64,000 bases of DNA, from contig OX438747.1 of NCBI GenBank assembly GCA_949316235.1, forward strand, positions 35,851,601 to 35,915,600. The letters run 5' to 3'. Position 1 is the stretch's first letter. Every line of letters begins with the position of its first letter. Position numbers and translations under genes: made by a program. Below are positions 41,801 to 56,800 of this stretch, piece by piece. The notes under the pieces were generated by a model. It saw only the letters and a list, made by a program, of their open reading frames with translations. It was not told the origin of the DNA and made no database searches. This DNA comes from Oegoconia quadripuncta (Eukaryota; Arthropoda; Insecta; Lepidoptera; Autostichidae).

Positions 41801-44800
41801 AGAATCGCCACCATTCCCTTTGTACGGGAGCCGGCCCGTCACAGTCGCCCCTAAAAATTTTTTAACACTTGTATGTTGGTATTGGTATCTTACCACCACA
41901 TACAAACCTATTCAAAATGGGGGCCGAGGTGGCGTGAGTTCGTTACGGTACGGCTGGGTCTGCGGTACGAATAGAAAAACCTCGGGTTAATACATCGCAT
42001 CTCTCTGCTAGTGTCACTACTGTCTCTACTGACAATGCGACCGAGACGCGACTTTACTGGACTGTACTTAAGCAGCTTATTATGCAAAAAGAGCACATAA
42101 ATATTAAGACTATACCACAAACCGCTTAACACTATACCCGAGCGGTTTACATTAAGCCGTTTCTTACCATGTAATAATTTCCCGTTTAGCTCGCTTGCGA
42201 TCGATTGCTAAATTTGGTACTATGTAAGCGTCCTAGAAGTAAGGTTAAGGGGATATGCGTCCGGGTTCGATTCCCAGGCAGGCCATGTACCAAAGAGTTT
42301 TAGGGCTAATGATGATGAATGGACGTATTGAGTTACCATGATTTACTTCTAGGGCGCTTACGTGGCACCAAATTTGGCGAATGAACGCAACCGAGCTGAA
42401 CAGCGAAGTTTCGAGCAATCGAACGCAAAAAAATTATGTGGTACGGCTGCTGTATGCGATACTTGAATCTCTTTTCCGACTAACATTGATCATTATTATT
42501 CATTAAATATATCGGATGAGTTTTTTCACCGTAAGGAAAAAACTAGGGCATATTAGGTAAATGAAATAGAAGGTATTGGCATAGGTAGTTTATTTTTTTT
42601 ATATATATTTATAAAACGCACGCGCCAGCCGGAATTTGATATGCGAATGGCGAGATTCGTAGGGTTCCAATCATGCGACATTTACTTGGAACTCATAGTT
42701 TCACCAAATTTTCTTTAATTATTTAAGTTAATAATGTAATTATGTGCAATAGGCTACAAACGCGACCGTCGAATGACACAATTAAAGCATTATTCGATGA
42801 TTGCATTGAAAAAAAAAAAATAATTAAGATACATATGCCAATACCTTCTATTTCACTTACCTAATAAGTCCTACTTTTTTTCCTTACGGTAAAAAAAACC
42901 TCATCCGGTATGTATACTAGGGGCACAGAGGAGGATAAGTCCTAGTTTTTCTTTTAATTACGACGACGTAAGGGAGCGACTGAAAATCAGCGTCCGTCCA
43001 AGTGGGCAGACACTATGCTGAGTCGTACCCTTATTTTAGTCGGCTGTAGCATTTTGCACCGTTTTTGTAATCATGTTTTAGTTTTACTCTGTGTTGTGCT
43101 ATAGTACGGCTAAATAAAAGTGTTTTCTTTTCTTTTTCTTTCTTTCTTAATTAGACTCGTAAATTAAAACTTTATTTACCCTGCCTGCAAACCCTCCAAT
43201 TGGTATTATATACTCGCTTCTACGTAGTGGATGTCGGGAAGAACTCACTTCCTGTGAATTTTTTTGCGATCGAACGCATAAATATTTAATATACCACATT
43301 CACAGCGATCATATAAACGTAACTACACAAATGCAATAGGAATTCGAGGGCGGTTCGACCCCGATCGGTTCCAGTAAAGTCGCGAGTAGTGTCGCCAGTA
43401 ACACCTCTCGTATTCGCAGTCTGTTAAATGACATCCGAGTCTGTCACCATTAATACAATATGAGTCGGTAAGAAGGTACTAAGCCAAAAAGATATGAGTA
43501 GAACAGTACATTGGTTCAAGAAAAAATGTTTATTTCCAAGATATAATGTCTTCCCGTACTAAAGTGATCAATCAGCTGTACCGACAGTATGGAAAATATG
43601 TTTTTCGTTTTTTTTTTCAATCCATTTGAAACGCCTTTCCGTACTAAAATGACTAATCAGCTGTAACGTCAGTAGGGAAAAGTTATTTTTTTTCGATTTT
43701 TTTTTCTTTCCAAACGAGACGTCTTTCTGTACTAAAGTGATCAATCAGCAGTACTGACAGTATGGAAAAAATTTAAAAAATCGTTTTTTTTTTTCTTTCC
43801 GGTCGAGACGACTTTCCTTGCTAAAGTGATCTATCAGCAATACTGACATGGAATACACAATGGAAAAGTTATTTTTTTTTTCAATTGAGACGACACCCGT
43901 AAAAAAGTGACCAATCAACAGTAATGACAGTATGGAAGAGTTGAATTATTTTCACGAAAAAATTTCTTATCGAATTGAGACATCTCTTTTCTGCTTAGTG
44001 CCCCCCTTCCGACTAACGTTGTATAACGTATATTGTGTACGTACTAAGTATGTCAAAAACCAATATTGTATATAAAAATAATGATAATTAATATTTCACA
44101 ATGGATGAGTTTTTTTCCCGTCACGAAAAAAATTGGGCATATTAGGTAAGTGAAATAGAGGGCATTGGCATAGGTAGTTTTTTTTTTTTTTCAAAACCAT
44201 CATCGTTAAAGCGCTAATTGTGTCATTAGACGGTCGCGTTTGTGGCCTATTTCATATAATCATTATTCTTTATTGCACATAAAAAACATGTTGACAATCA
44301 GTCGGAAATATTGTACAAAGGTGAGCTTATCTCTAATAGAGATCTCTTCCAGCCAACCTCAGTGGTGGTTAGAGCATTGTGCGGGACGGTGAAGAAAAAG
44401 TGCAGTTACGGAAGGACAAATATACTATACATATAGGTATATAATATAATATGTTATTTACATACATACACTACTAGAACACAGAAATACACTTAGTTAT
44501 AAAATTACACGTGATTATTAGTAAACTATATAATATAAATAAATAAATATCACATATATAAGTACATAATTATATAAATGTATATCTTAAATCATGATAG
44601 AATGATAGTGCTCTTTTAGCCTCTTCTTGAAAACTTGGACGGAGGGACTCTCTCGGATCTGTGCAGGAAGCTTGTTCCACAACTGTGCAGCTCGTACTGT
44701 GATACGATTTAAAAAAGAAATTGGAATTTGACAAGGGATATATAATTTAATTACATCATTAAATTAAATAATCCAAATAAATTTCGCATGTAAGGAACCC

Positions 44801-47800
44801 AACGAATCCCGCCACTCGTATATCAATCTCCAGCAATCGCGGGCATTTTAGAAAAAAAAAAAAAACAACCTATGTCATTGACCTTCCATTTCACTTACCT
44901 AATATGCCCAATTTTTTCTTTGCGGTAAAGAAACTCATCCGGTATAATAATAATCTTTTGTGTAATTTTTGTTAATTGTACAATAAAGAGTAATTAAAAA
45001 CACCGAACCTTCGGTCGAAATTACCAGCATCACTCGAATTGCAGGCGGTTCAGTTTTTTTTTTTTTATCATTTTCATAATCAAAATTGTGATTTGGAATA
45101 CTTAGGACGTATCACATCACGTGATCAATGGCTCCGGACTGATTTGAACTTGCATTGTATGACACTGTACTATGTGTAAATATAATATGAATTGTTAGAA
45201 AAAAAAATAATATAAAATTTAGACGACCGGTTGGTGTAGTGGATAGCGATCCCGTCAGCGAAACCAACGGTTGCTGGTTCGAATCCCGCGACGGCTAAAT
45301 GTTTGTGTGATGAATACGAACATTTATTCCCGAGTCATGGATGTTTATATAAATATTTATGTGTATTTATCCGTGATCTAGTATCCATAGCACAAGCTTT
45401 GCTTAGTTCGGAACTAGATGATTAGTGTAAGTGTCCGAAATATTTATTTATTTATAATAACTTACATCATATGGCTACAAAAAAAGATTAATTGACGAAT
45501 TAGAAAATTTTAATATTTGAACTACTCTTAGCACCTACATACTAGGAGTGGTTCAAATGTTAAAATCTGTACGTAAGTAAAATTTGTGGGTATACATACC
45601 TGTATATAGAGTTTATATAGTATTTGCCTGTATACATACTTACCTGAAATTCTAGTTATAAAAACTGTTTTTTTTCTACTACTGTAAATGTTTTTGGTTT
45701 ACAACATTATGATGCTACTTTGGGGACAATGGTGCTGGTTGTACAATTAGTAAAATTATTGTTATTCCTTAAAATTAAGCTACTGTACAATTGTTTATTG
45801 TCCTAAATAAATAAATAAACTATTTAAAACTAAAAAACCCGACTGCATATTTTGTATTTTGCGGACGCCATGTTGATTTTTTTTACAATAACATGTATCA
45901 TATGACACTTCGGTTACACGACGATTCTAACGATATCCGACTTAGAAATCGGTCAGGAGGGCGATTCTCGCGCAATAGACATTATGTCGCATTCGACATT
46001 ATCTCGAAATAAAATGGCGAATGTCGAATGAAACAGAATTTTCGTATTCTCAAAATGTCACGTTAGAGAATTATTAACGTTAGCCAATTATTATTATTTG
46101 AATTTTTTTTTTTTTTTCTCCTAAGATTTCATCATGTAATGCTTGCTTGCATGTAGCTTGTAGCCAATAGTATTGTAGTGTGCAACAACTTCTGACGTGT
46201 TATGCGTTCTGTTATCAGAGAATGCACGAGGTGGAGACTGAAAAACAGCTATCTTGCTGAGGCTCCAACCTATATGTCCACTACGTTAGAAAATTTAACT
46301 GTAATTAATGATCATGTAGTATATTTTTTAAGTGGATGAATAAATATCTTTTTATTTATTTATTATTTATTTAATTGTCTATTCCCAGCGCTCGACTTAC
46401 GACGAGTGGTAAATGTCACTCGACATTGGATCTCTAATCGTCAAATCGTAAGTATCGTAGTGACATTTCTTTCTGCCAGTTCGGTATTGGAAAAGTGTTT
46501 GTGTTTTTGTGTGATTTATCGTCTAAGTGCCATTTATTTAGCTCTTAAATCGACAAATTCGACAATGTTAGGTGACGAAGTAATAGGAGTTGACAATTTT
46601 ATATCTTCATTTATTGGTGATGTCGTAGAAGAAGCTCGAATCTTGGCAGAGTTTCCTCGTAGACAACGCTTATGGCGCCAAGACCCATATGAAATGCGGG
46701 ATAATGCTTTGTTTTTTAAAATTTGTTCCGCCTCGAATTGACATGTCAGATTGACACTTGCTTGAGTTACGTTTTACGCTGGTTTGTTTAACAAACCAGT
46801 CATTCTGTGGAATCTTTTTCGTTAGATTTCAATAATAAAGCAATACCTTGTAGTTTATTTATACTCTGACATGAAGTCGGTTAAGTCTTATATTTCAGAA
46901 CCTATTATAAGGCTGGATTCGTTGATCTCGATTACGACTAAACACAATCGATAAAACGGAACGTAACTTAGATCGACATCACAATAGTTCGTGACATTTT
47001 ATCTCTAGCGACCGCGAGAATACGTTTCTTTCGTGTCATAGACATTTTTGTGACATTTTTAATCGACATTCCACGATTAGACATTATCTCGAATTAGAGA
47101 TATCTCGCATGAACTGAGAATCGGGCCCCAGGCCTTTAAGGCTACAGGATGCGCCAAAGGAACGGACATACTTACATGTATACTTATAACGGTGTCGTTC
47201 TTTTGAGCTGATACTCATAGGTGGGTCTATATTTGGGTTATTGAAATTACGAAATTTCAAACTGACTGACTGACTGATGAACTGACGGATCCTTTTTTGG
47301 CACATTGATTTTATGGGTTGTGAAATATTTACCTACCCTCTCGCTACATTTTTTATCTTGCTGTTCATTTTTTTTTTATGCCCAACGGGTCGGTACTTGA
47401 CCTCAATCACACCTGATGGAAGGTGTGGAAGCGTACTGACCCGGAAACCCCAACACATTTGGGGGACTGGCTATCTTATCTCTGACAAATTACCTTTGTT
47501 TTGTGATAAGTATTCATATTCATATATTTATTGCATCGCACATGTCATAGTTACAATACATAGGTAAGCACTAACATACACATGTACCTTGTCAGGCATG
47601 GCAATATGGAGGAAAGGGATATATGTGTTATTAATGTCGTGTCAATTACCAATAGTTATAATTTTTATGAAGCTACTTATGTATGTTGCAAGTTCAAAGA
47701 AAGTGCCCACCTTACCTAATATGCCCCATTTCTTTCCTCGTGTTAAAAAAACTCACCGTTATATGCGATAGTGTTAAAATAAATCATCTACAGATACAGT

Positions 47801-50800
47801 ACAGTGTCATACAATATAAAATTAAACAAAATTGTAAAAAAAAACACATAAAATTGGTTAATTTGAAAAGCAAAAATCCGTGAAGCAAAATTTTCAATTT
47901 CAAACAAGCATCGATCAATTTAGTCCCAACACTAGCTCTATCTCGCTTCGACTTAGCGAGTGAAAGGGAGAGAGCTAGTGTCAGCGAGTCGAAGACCTGT
48001 CTCAGCTGAATCAATCGCTAATCCAATCTCAAACGTTATCCCCCAATCGTTGACATTCGGCGTTAGTATTTGTTTATCCCACGGGAACTACTCACTTTAT
48101 CGACGACCCGTTTGGTGTAGTGGTTAGCAACTCTGACCACTATACCAAAAGGTTGCGGGTTCGAATCCCGCTAGGGGCATATGTTTGTGTGATGAATACG
48201 GACATGTGTACCCGAGATATGGATGTTTTCATTTATAATAAGTATTTATTTACAAAAAAAAATGTATTTGTGTAGTATATCAACCATCTGGTATCCACAA
48301 CACAAGCATATAGTTGCTTACTGTGGAACTAGATGTCGCTGTGTGTATGTCTAAGGATATTTATATTATATTATATTTATATTATATTATTGGACACGAC
48401 CCCCCTCGACGGCGGGGCAAGCTGTGACGTCGAGCCTGCCCCTATATAAACAGCGCACCTGCAGCGAGCGGTCTCTTTTTTTTCGAACCGGCGTGTGCAA
48501 CAAGCGTGCTTTTGTTACTCCTTGTCCATATTTTCACGTAGCCATTCTTATAGTCTGCTTTCGATTTTAGTTAAGTTTGATTTAATTTACATAGTTTGTT
48601 AAAGTTTGAAATTATAAAACACTTCGACGTCTCAAATTGTTTATTTTTACTAAATTCCACTTCTGTTTCCTAACAATATATATCGAGATAAAAAATATCC
48701 TATTGTTCGGGTGTTAGCCGAAATAGTTCGGAAATGATAATATACGACTTTAGAAATGATAAATTTTATTATAATTAATTATGCTACATGAAAGATGAGA
48801 GCGCGTGGTTTACTTGCTACCTATAAACGCGAACTGATTAATAAAACGCGGTATCGGCGTAAATAGCCGAATATGCATTTTACCCACGGTAAGGAACAAG
48901 TCGATGGATCGTTGTACCGAGTCATCGGCCTTATTCCATTGTAATAGAGCGCACGACCGCTCATTCATTATTATGATGCCTATTGTACGTGCTAGCCCGT
49001 ACACCTATTTTCCAAATAAGTTAAAATTGAAGAAATGTGTTTCTTTTTGAAAGATATGCTCAATATTGATGGTTATTTCTTTTAATTCAAAACAGTTAAG
49101 GAAATTATCGTTACACAAATATTAGTTCCCATTTTTATTTCTTAAGCAATGCAGCTCGACGACATTTTCAGCTAAAACACATGCATGCCCAACTATAACA
49201 TGCTTAGTTTTTTATCCATCAATAAGTTAACTGTGTTTAAATTATCAGTTAGTATTTATTGTTATTAAGATACAAATTAATAATAGAGTTTTCTAAAAAA
49301 ATCTAGACTAAGCTATAATTTTTTTTTTTTTTTTTTTTAGATTTAGTTATTCAAAATTACATGTCTAATTATACCTCTATAAGATAGCAATTATATAAGT
49401 CGGTTCTGAATTATGTCTAGCTAAGCTAATTTTTTACCGTATTTTCCCTGAGCTATTCCGACATAGACCTCTCTCAATAGCCATTCCGTTTTACGCGATT
49501 GGGAACGATAGCGATTACACTAACGATTGATTCATTATAATTTACAATGCCATGTTAAATTCGTTGTGATCACTACAAAGCTGTGCTATATTCGGTCGCA
49601 CAGCTTTGCAGCGACCGCGCAGCGTTCGCCCTCGAACATTCGCGCGTTCGCGGGGGAATGTTCGCGAGCGCGAGTACTCACAATGCATGTCCCTTTCGTG
49701 CTCGTATTCGATGAAGGCGTACCCACGCGGCTTGTCGTTCTGATTATTCATGATCATGCTGATCTGAAAAGTACAAATTATTGTCACAGGTTAGATTAAA
49801 AATTATGAAATGCATTTAGAGCATTGCAATGACACATTTACAGCTCGAGCTGGCAATGTCGCATTCATAGCGCGAGCTGGCAATGTCGCATTCATAGCGC
49901 GAGCTGGCAATGTCGCATTCACAGCGCGAGCTGGCAATGTCGCATTCACAGCGCGAGCTGGCAATGTCGCATTCACAGCGCGAGCCGGCAATGTCGCATT
50001 CACAGCGCGAGCTGGCAATGTCGCATTCACAGCGCGAGCCGGCAATGTCGCATTCACAGCGCGAGCTGGCAATGTCACATTCACAGCGCGAGTTGGGAAT
50101 CTCGCTATTACAGCGCGAGCTGGCAATGTCGCATTCACAGCGCGAGCTGGCAATGTCACATTCACAGCGCGAGCCGGCAATGTCGCATTCACAGCGCGAG
50201 CTGGCAATGTCGCATTCACAGCGCGAGCCGGCAATGTCGCATTCACAGCGCGAGCTGGCAATGTCACATTCACAGCGCGAGTTGGGAATCTCGCTATTAC
50301 AGCGCGAGCTGGCAATGTCACATTCACAGCGCGAGCCGGCAATGTCACATTCACAGCGCGAGCTGGCAATGTCGCATTCACAGCGCGAGCTGGCAATGTC
50401 ACATTCACAGCGCGAGCTGGCAATGTCGCATTCACAGCGCGAGCTGGCAATGTCACATTCACAACGCGAGTTGGGAATCTCGCTATTACAGCGCGAGCTG
50501 GCAATGTCGCATTCACAGCGCGAGCTGGCAATGTCACATTCACAGCGCGAGCTGGCAATGTCACATTCACAGCGCGAGTTGGGAATCTCGCTATTACAGC
50601 GCGAGCTGGCAATGTCGCATTCACAGCGCGAGCTGGCAATGTCACATTCACAGCGCGAGCCGGCAATGTCGCATTCACAGCGCGAGCTGGCAATGTCGCA
50701 TTCACAGCGCGAGCCGGCAATGTCGCATTCACAGCGCGAGCTGGCAATGTCACATTCACAGCGCGAGTTGGGAATCTCGCTATTACAGCGCGAGCTGGCA

Positions 50801-53800
50801 ATGTCACATTCACAGCGCGAGCCGGCAATGTCACATTCACAGCGCGAGCTGGCAATGTCGCATTCACAGCGCGAGCTGGCAATGTCACATTCACAGCGCG
50901 AGCTGGCAATGTCGCATTCACAGCGCGAGCCGGCAATGTCGCATTCACAGCGCGAGCTGGCAATGTCGCATTCACAGCGCGAGCCGGCAATGTCGCATTT
51001 ACAGCGCGAGCTGGCAATGTCACATTCACAGCGCGAGTTGGGAATCTCGCTATTACAGCGCGAGCTGGCAATGTCGCATTCACAGCGCGAGCTGGCAATG
51101 TCACATTCACAGCGCGAGCCGGCAATGTCACATTCACAGCGCGAGCCGGCAATGTCACATTCACAGCGCGAGCCGGCAATGTCGCATTCACAGAGCGAGC
51201 CGGCAATGTCGCATTCACAGCGCGAGCTGGCAATGTCGCATTCACAGCGCGAGCCGGCAATGTCGCATTCACAGCGCGAGCTGGCAATGTCACATTCACA
51301 GCGCGAGTTGGGAATCTCGCTATTACAGCGCGAGCTGGCAATGTCGCATTCACAGCGCGAGCTGGCAATGTCACATTCACAGCGCGAGCCGGCAATGTCG
51401 CATTCACAGCGCGAGCCGGCAATGTCGCATTCACAGCGCGAGCCGGCAATGTCGCATTCACAGCGCGAGCTGGCAATGGTTGGTTTCAGAATTGTTTACT
51501 TTGTAATTTTTTTGATCGAATTCAATTAAGGTTCCTTGGGGAAAGTCGTTCGTAATCAGGAGTGGCGACACCAGGTCATGGAAATTACACGAATTCAAAT
51601 TCACCCTGTATTCTAATTAAAAAAAAAAAAAAAAAAAGTATATGTATGTATTTATGTTTGTTACCTCTTAACTCCTAAACGGCTGGACGGATTTAGATTA
51701 AATTTGATTGGTAGACAGATTAGGACCTAGATTAACATATAGAGTACTTTTTTAACGGCAACCATTGTCAGTAACATATTAAGAATCATTAATTGGCATA
51801 AGTTTGGTATTAGTTTCTTGAAAAAAAAAAAATTGAAATAATGCTGTTGATTCGAAATAAATAAATTAATGTATGGAACACCTAATCACTGATGTTTTGG
51901 GATTTCCCCGACCACCCCATTTGGGATAAAGGTCGTGCCGATGTATTACTTTCACATGTTATACTTAGCCAATCGACTGGTCGCATGTTTGCAAAATGTT
52001 ATATATGTCGCAGATGGCGATAAATTATACTATTTCCATTTCTTTATTTTCTCGATGACAGATCTAATTTGATAGTTGTAGTGTTGTGACTAAATAAGTA
52101 ATGATATCGATCGCAGTTCTTGTTTTATGATGTTACATTAAACAGGGGCTTAGCAATGGGAGAAAAACTTGTCATGTCAGTGGCATCGGTAATCTAATCA
52201 CTTTAAGAAAGAGGGACTGAGGAATATCTTTTATTTATATTATATGCAGCCTGAGTAACACCAGGAACAGGTCAGCTAGTATAAAATATATATATACAAT
52301 ATCGATACAATATAGATATTTCTATCATAACATCACTATTCATATTGCCATAGAAAGTAACTTTATTAAAATGTTGGTTATTTATCGTACTTTAAAAAAA
52401 AAATACTGCATTTATGGACTCAATTTGTCTTGGATGAATATTATATGGGATAAAGGAACAAAATTAGGCAGTTGTCGTATTTTTTATACCTCGCATTTAA
52501 AAGTTAATTTTTGCGTAAAATGCGCAGTTACATTCTACAGGAGCTGTCATCGAGAAAATAAAGAAATGGAAATAGTATAGCGATAGAATTCAAATGGTCA
52601 ACTGATTATCATAATACGCGGTGACGACGTTAACAGTTACATTAGGTCTTCACATATGGGACACACTTTGCTGCCAGCCGTCTGATTATCATAATACGCG
52701 GTGACGACGTTAACAGTTATATTAGGTCTTCACATATGGGACACACTTTGCTGCCAGCCGTCTGATTATCATAATACGCGGTGACGACGTTAACAGTTAT
52801 ATTAGGTCTTCACATATGGGACACACTTTGCTGCCAGCCGTCTGATTATCATAATACGCGGTGACGACGTTAACAGTTATATTAGGTCTTCACATATGGG
52901 ACACACTTTGCTGCCAGCCGTCTGATTATCATAATACGCGGTGACGACGTTAACAGTTATATTAGGTCTTCACATATGGGACACACTTTGCTGCCAGCCG
53001 TCTGATTATCATAATACGCGGTGACGACGTTAACAGTTATATTAGGTCTTCACATATGGGACACACTTTGCTGCCAGCCGTCTGATTATCATAATACGCG
53101 GTGACGACGTTAACAGTTATATTAGGTCTTCACATATGGGACACACTTTGCTGCCAGCCGTCTGATTATCATAATACGCGGTGACGACGTTAACAGTTAT
53201 ATTAGGTCTTCACATATGGGACACACTTTGCTGCCAGCCGTCTGATTATCATAATACGCGGTGACGACGTTAACAGTTATATTAGGTCTTCACATATGGG
53301 ACACACTTTGCTGCCAGCCGTCTGATTATCATAATACGCGGTGACGACGTTAACAGTTATATTAGGTCTTCACATATGGGACACACTTTGCTGCCAGCCG
53401 TCTGATTATCATAATACGCGGTGACGACGTTAACAGTTATATTAGGTCTTCACATATGGGACACACTTTGCTGCCAGCCGTCTGATTATCATAATACGCG
53501 GTGACGACGTTAACAGTTATATTAGGTCTTCACATATGGGACACACTTTGCTGCCAGCCGTCTGATTATCATAATACGCGGTGACGACGTTAACAGTTAT
53601 ATTAGGTCTTCACATATGGGACACACTTTGCTGCCAGCCGTCTGATTATCATAATACGCGGTGACGACGTTAACAGTTATATTAGGTCTTCACATATGGG
53701 ACACACTTTGCTGCCAGCCGTCTGATTATCATAATACGCGGTGACGACGTTAACAGTTATATTAGGTCTTCACATATGGGACACACTTTGCTGCCAGCCG

Positions 53801-56800
53801 TCTGATTATCATAATACGCGGTGACGACGTTAACAGTTATATTAGGTCTTCACATATGGGACACACTTTGCTGCCAGCCGTCTGATTATCATAATACGCG
53901 GTGACGACGTTAACAGTTATATTAGGTCTTCACATATGGGACACACTTTGCTGCCAGCCGTCTGATTATCATAATACGCGGTGACGACGTTAACAGTTAT
54001 ATTAGGTCTTCACATATGGGACACACTTTGCTGCCAGCCGTCTGATTATCATAATACGCGGTGACGACGTTAACAGTTATATTAGGTCTTCACATATGGG
54101 ACACACTTTGCTGCCAGCCGTCTGATTATCATAATACGCGGTGACGACGTTAACAGTTATATTAGGTCTTCACATATGGGACACACTTTGCTGCCAGCCG
54201 TCTGATTATCATAATACGCGGTGACGACGTTAACAGTTATATTAGGTCTTCACATATGGGACACACTTTGCTGCCAGCCGTCTGATTATCATAATACGCG
54301 GTGACGACGTTAACAGTTATATTAGGTCTTCACATATGGGACACACTTTGCTGCCAGCCGTCTGATTATCATAATACGCGGTGACGACGTTAACAGTTAT
54401 ATTAGGTCTTCACATATGGGACACACTTTGCTGCCAGCCGTCTGATTATCATAATACGCGGTGACGACGTTAACAGTTATATTAGGTCTTCACATATGGG
54501 ACACACTTTGCTGCCAGCCGTCTGATTATCATAATACGCGGTGACGACGTTAACAGTTATATTAGGTCTTCACATATGGGACACACTTTGCTGCCAGCCG
54601 TCTGATTATCATAATACGCGGTGACGACGTTAACAGTTATATTAGGTCTTCACATATGGGACACACTTTGCTGCCAGCCGTCTGATTATCATAATACGCG
54701 GTGACGACGTTAACAGTTATATTAGGTCTTCACATATGGGACACACTTTGCTGCCAGCCGTCTGATTATCATAATACGCGGTGACGACGTTAACAGTTAT
54801 ATTAGGTCTTCACATATGGGACACACTTTGCTGCCAGCCGTCTGATTATCATAATACGCGGTGACGACGTTAACAGTTATATTAGGTCTTCACATATGGG
54901 ACACACTTTGCTGCCAGCCGTCTGATTATCATAATACGCGGTGACGACGTTAACAGTTATATTAGGTCTTCACATATGGGACACACTTTGCTGCCAGCCG
55001 TCTGATTATCATAATACGCGGTGACGACGTTAACAGTTATATTAGGTCTTCACATATGGGACACACTTTGCTGCCAGCCGTCTGATTATCATAATACGCG
55101 GTGACGACGTTAACAGTTATATTAGGTCTTCACATATGGGACACACTTTGCTGCCAGCCGTCTGATTATCATAATACGCGGTGACGACGTTAACAGTTAT
55201 ATTAGGTCTTCACATATGGGACACACTTTGCTGCCAGCCGTCTGATTATCATAATACGCGGTGACGACGTTAACAGTTATATTAGGTCTTCACATATGGG
55301 ACACACTTTGCTGCCAGCCGTCTGATTATCATAATACGCGGTGACGACGTTAACAGTTATATTAGGTCTTCACATATGGGACACACTTTGCTGCCAGCCG
55401 TCTGATTATCATAATACGCGGTGACGACGTTAACAGTTATATTAGGTCTTCACATATGGGACACACTTTGCTGCCAGCCGTCTGATTATCATAATACGCG
55501 GTGACGACGTTAACAGTTATATTAGGTCTTCACATATGGGACACACTTTGCTGCCAGCCGTCTGATTATCATAATACGCGGTGACGACGTTAACAGTTAT
55601 ATTAGGTCTTCACATATGGGACACACTTTGCTGCCAGCCGTCTGATTATCATAATACGCGGTGACGACGTTAACAGTTATATTAGGTCTTCACATATGGG
55701 ACACACTTTGCTGCCAGCCGTCTGATTATCATAATACGCGGTGACGACGTTAACAGTTATATTAGGTCTTCACATATGGGACACACTTTGCTGCCAGCCG
55801 TCTGATTATCATAATACGCGGTGACGACGTTAACAGTTATATTAGGTCTTCACATATGGGACACACTTTGCTGCCAGCCGTCTGATTATCATAATACGCG
55901 GTGACGACGTTAACAGTTATATTAGGTCTTCACATATGGGACACACTTTGCTGCCAGCCGTCTGATTATCATAATACGCGGTGACGACGTTAACAGTTAT
56001 ATTAGGTCTTCACATATGGGACACACTTTGCTGCCAGCCGTCTGATTATCATAATACGCGGTGACGACGTTAACAGTTATATTAGGTCTTCACATATGGG
56101 ACACACTTTGCTGCCAGCCGTCTGATTATCATAATACGCGGTGACGACGTTAACAGTTATATTAGGTCTTCACATATGGGACACACTTTGCTGCCAGCCG
56201 TCTGATTATCATAATACGCGGTGACGACGTTAACAGTTATATTAGGTCTTCACATATGGGACACACTTTGCTGCCAGCCGTCTGATTATCATAATACGCG
56301 GTGACGACGTTAACAGTTATATTAGGTCTTCACATATGGGACACACTTTGCTGCCAGCCGTCTGATTATCATAATACGCGGTGACGACGTTAACAGTTAT
56401 ATTAGGTCTTCACATATGGGACACACTTTGCTGCCAGCCGTCTGATTATCATAATACGCGGTGACGACGTTAACAGTTATATTAGGTCTTCACATATGGG
56501 ACACACTTTGCTGCCAGCCGTCTGATTATCATAATACGCGGTGACGACGTTAACAGTTATATTAGGTCTTCACATATGGGACACACTTTGCTGCCAGCCG
56601 TCTGATTATCATAATACGCGGTGACGACGTTAACAGTTATATTAGGTCTTCACATATGGGACACACTTTGCTGCCAGCCATCGAAGGAGTCGGACCACCA
56701 CTGGACACGTCAGCGACCCTGAGTGGCTCTGATTGCTGGCTATCACCGGCGCTTGAGGAATCCGGTGAGTCGTCACTGAATAAGACGTTGATTATGGAAT

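Noticed and set aside
42180..42310. Possible tRNA or short gene near GGGTTCGATTCCCAGG
   Set aside because: Only a SINE head scrap; no cloverleaf and no coding frame.
48102..48180. tRNA gene (A and B boxes present)
   Set aside because: No acceptor-stem pairing, and a shared non-tRNA body and tail in many copies: it is a SINE head. The same holds for the other SINE heads listed.
49803..51555. Open frames of 539-581 codons on both strands made of ARAGNVAFT or PARAVNATL repeats
   Set aside because: They are produced by the 27-bp period of a tandem array. Three long frames overlap on both strands, there is no start context or unique sequence, and the array lies in a U1-70K intron.
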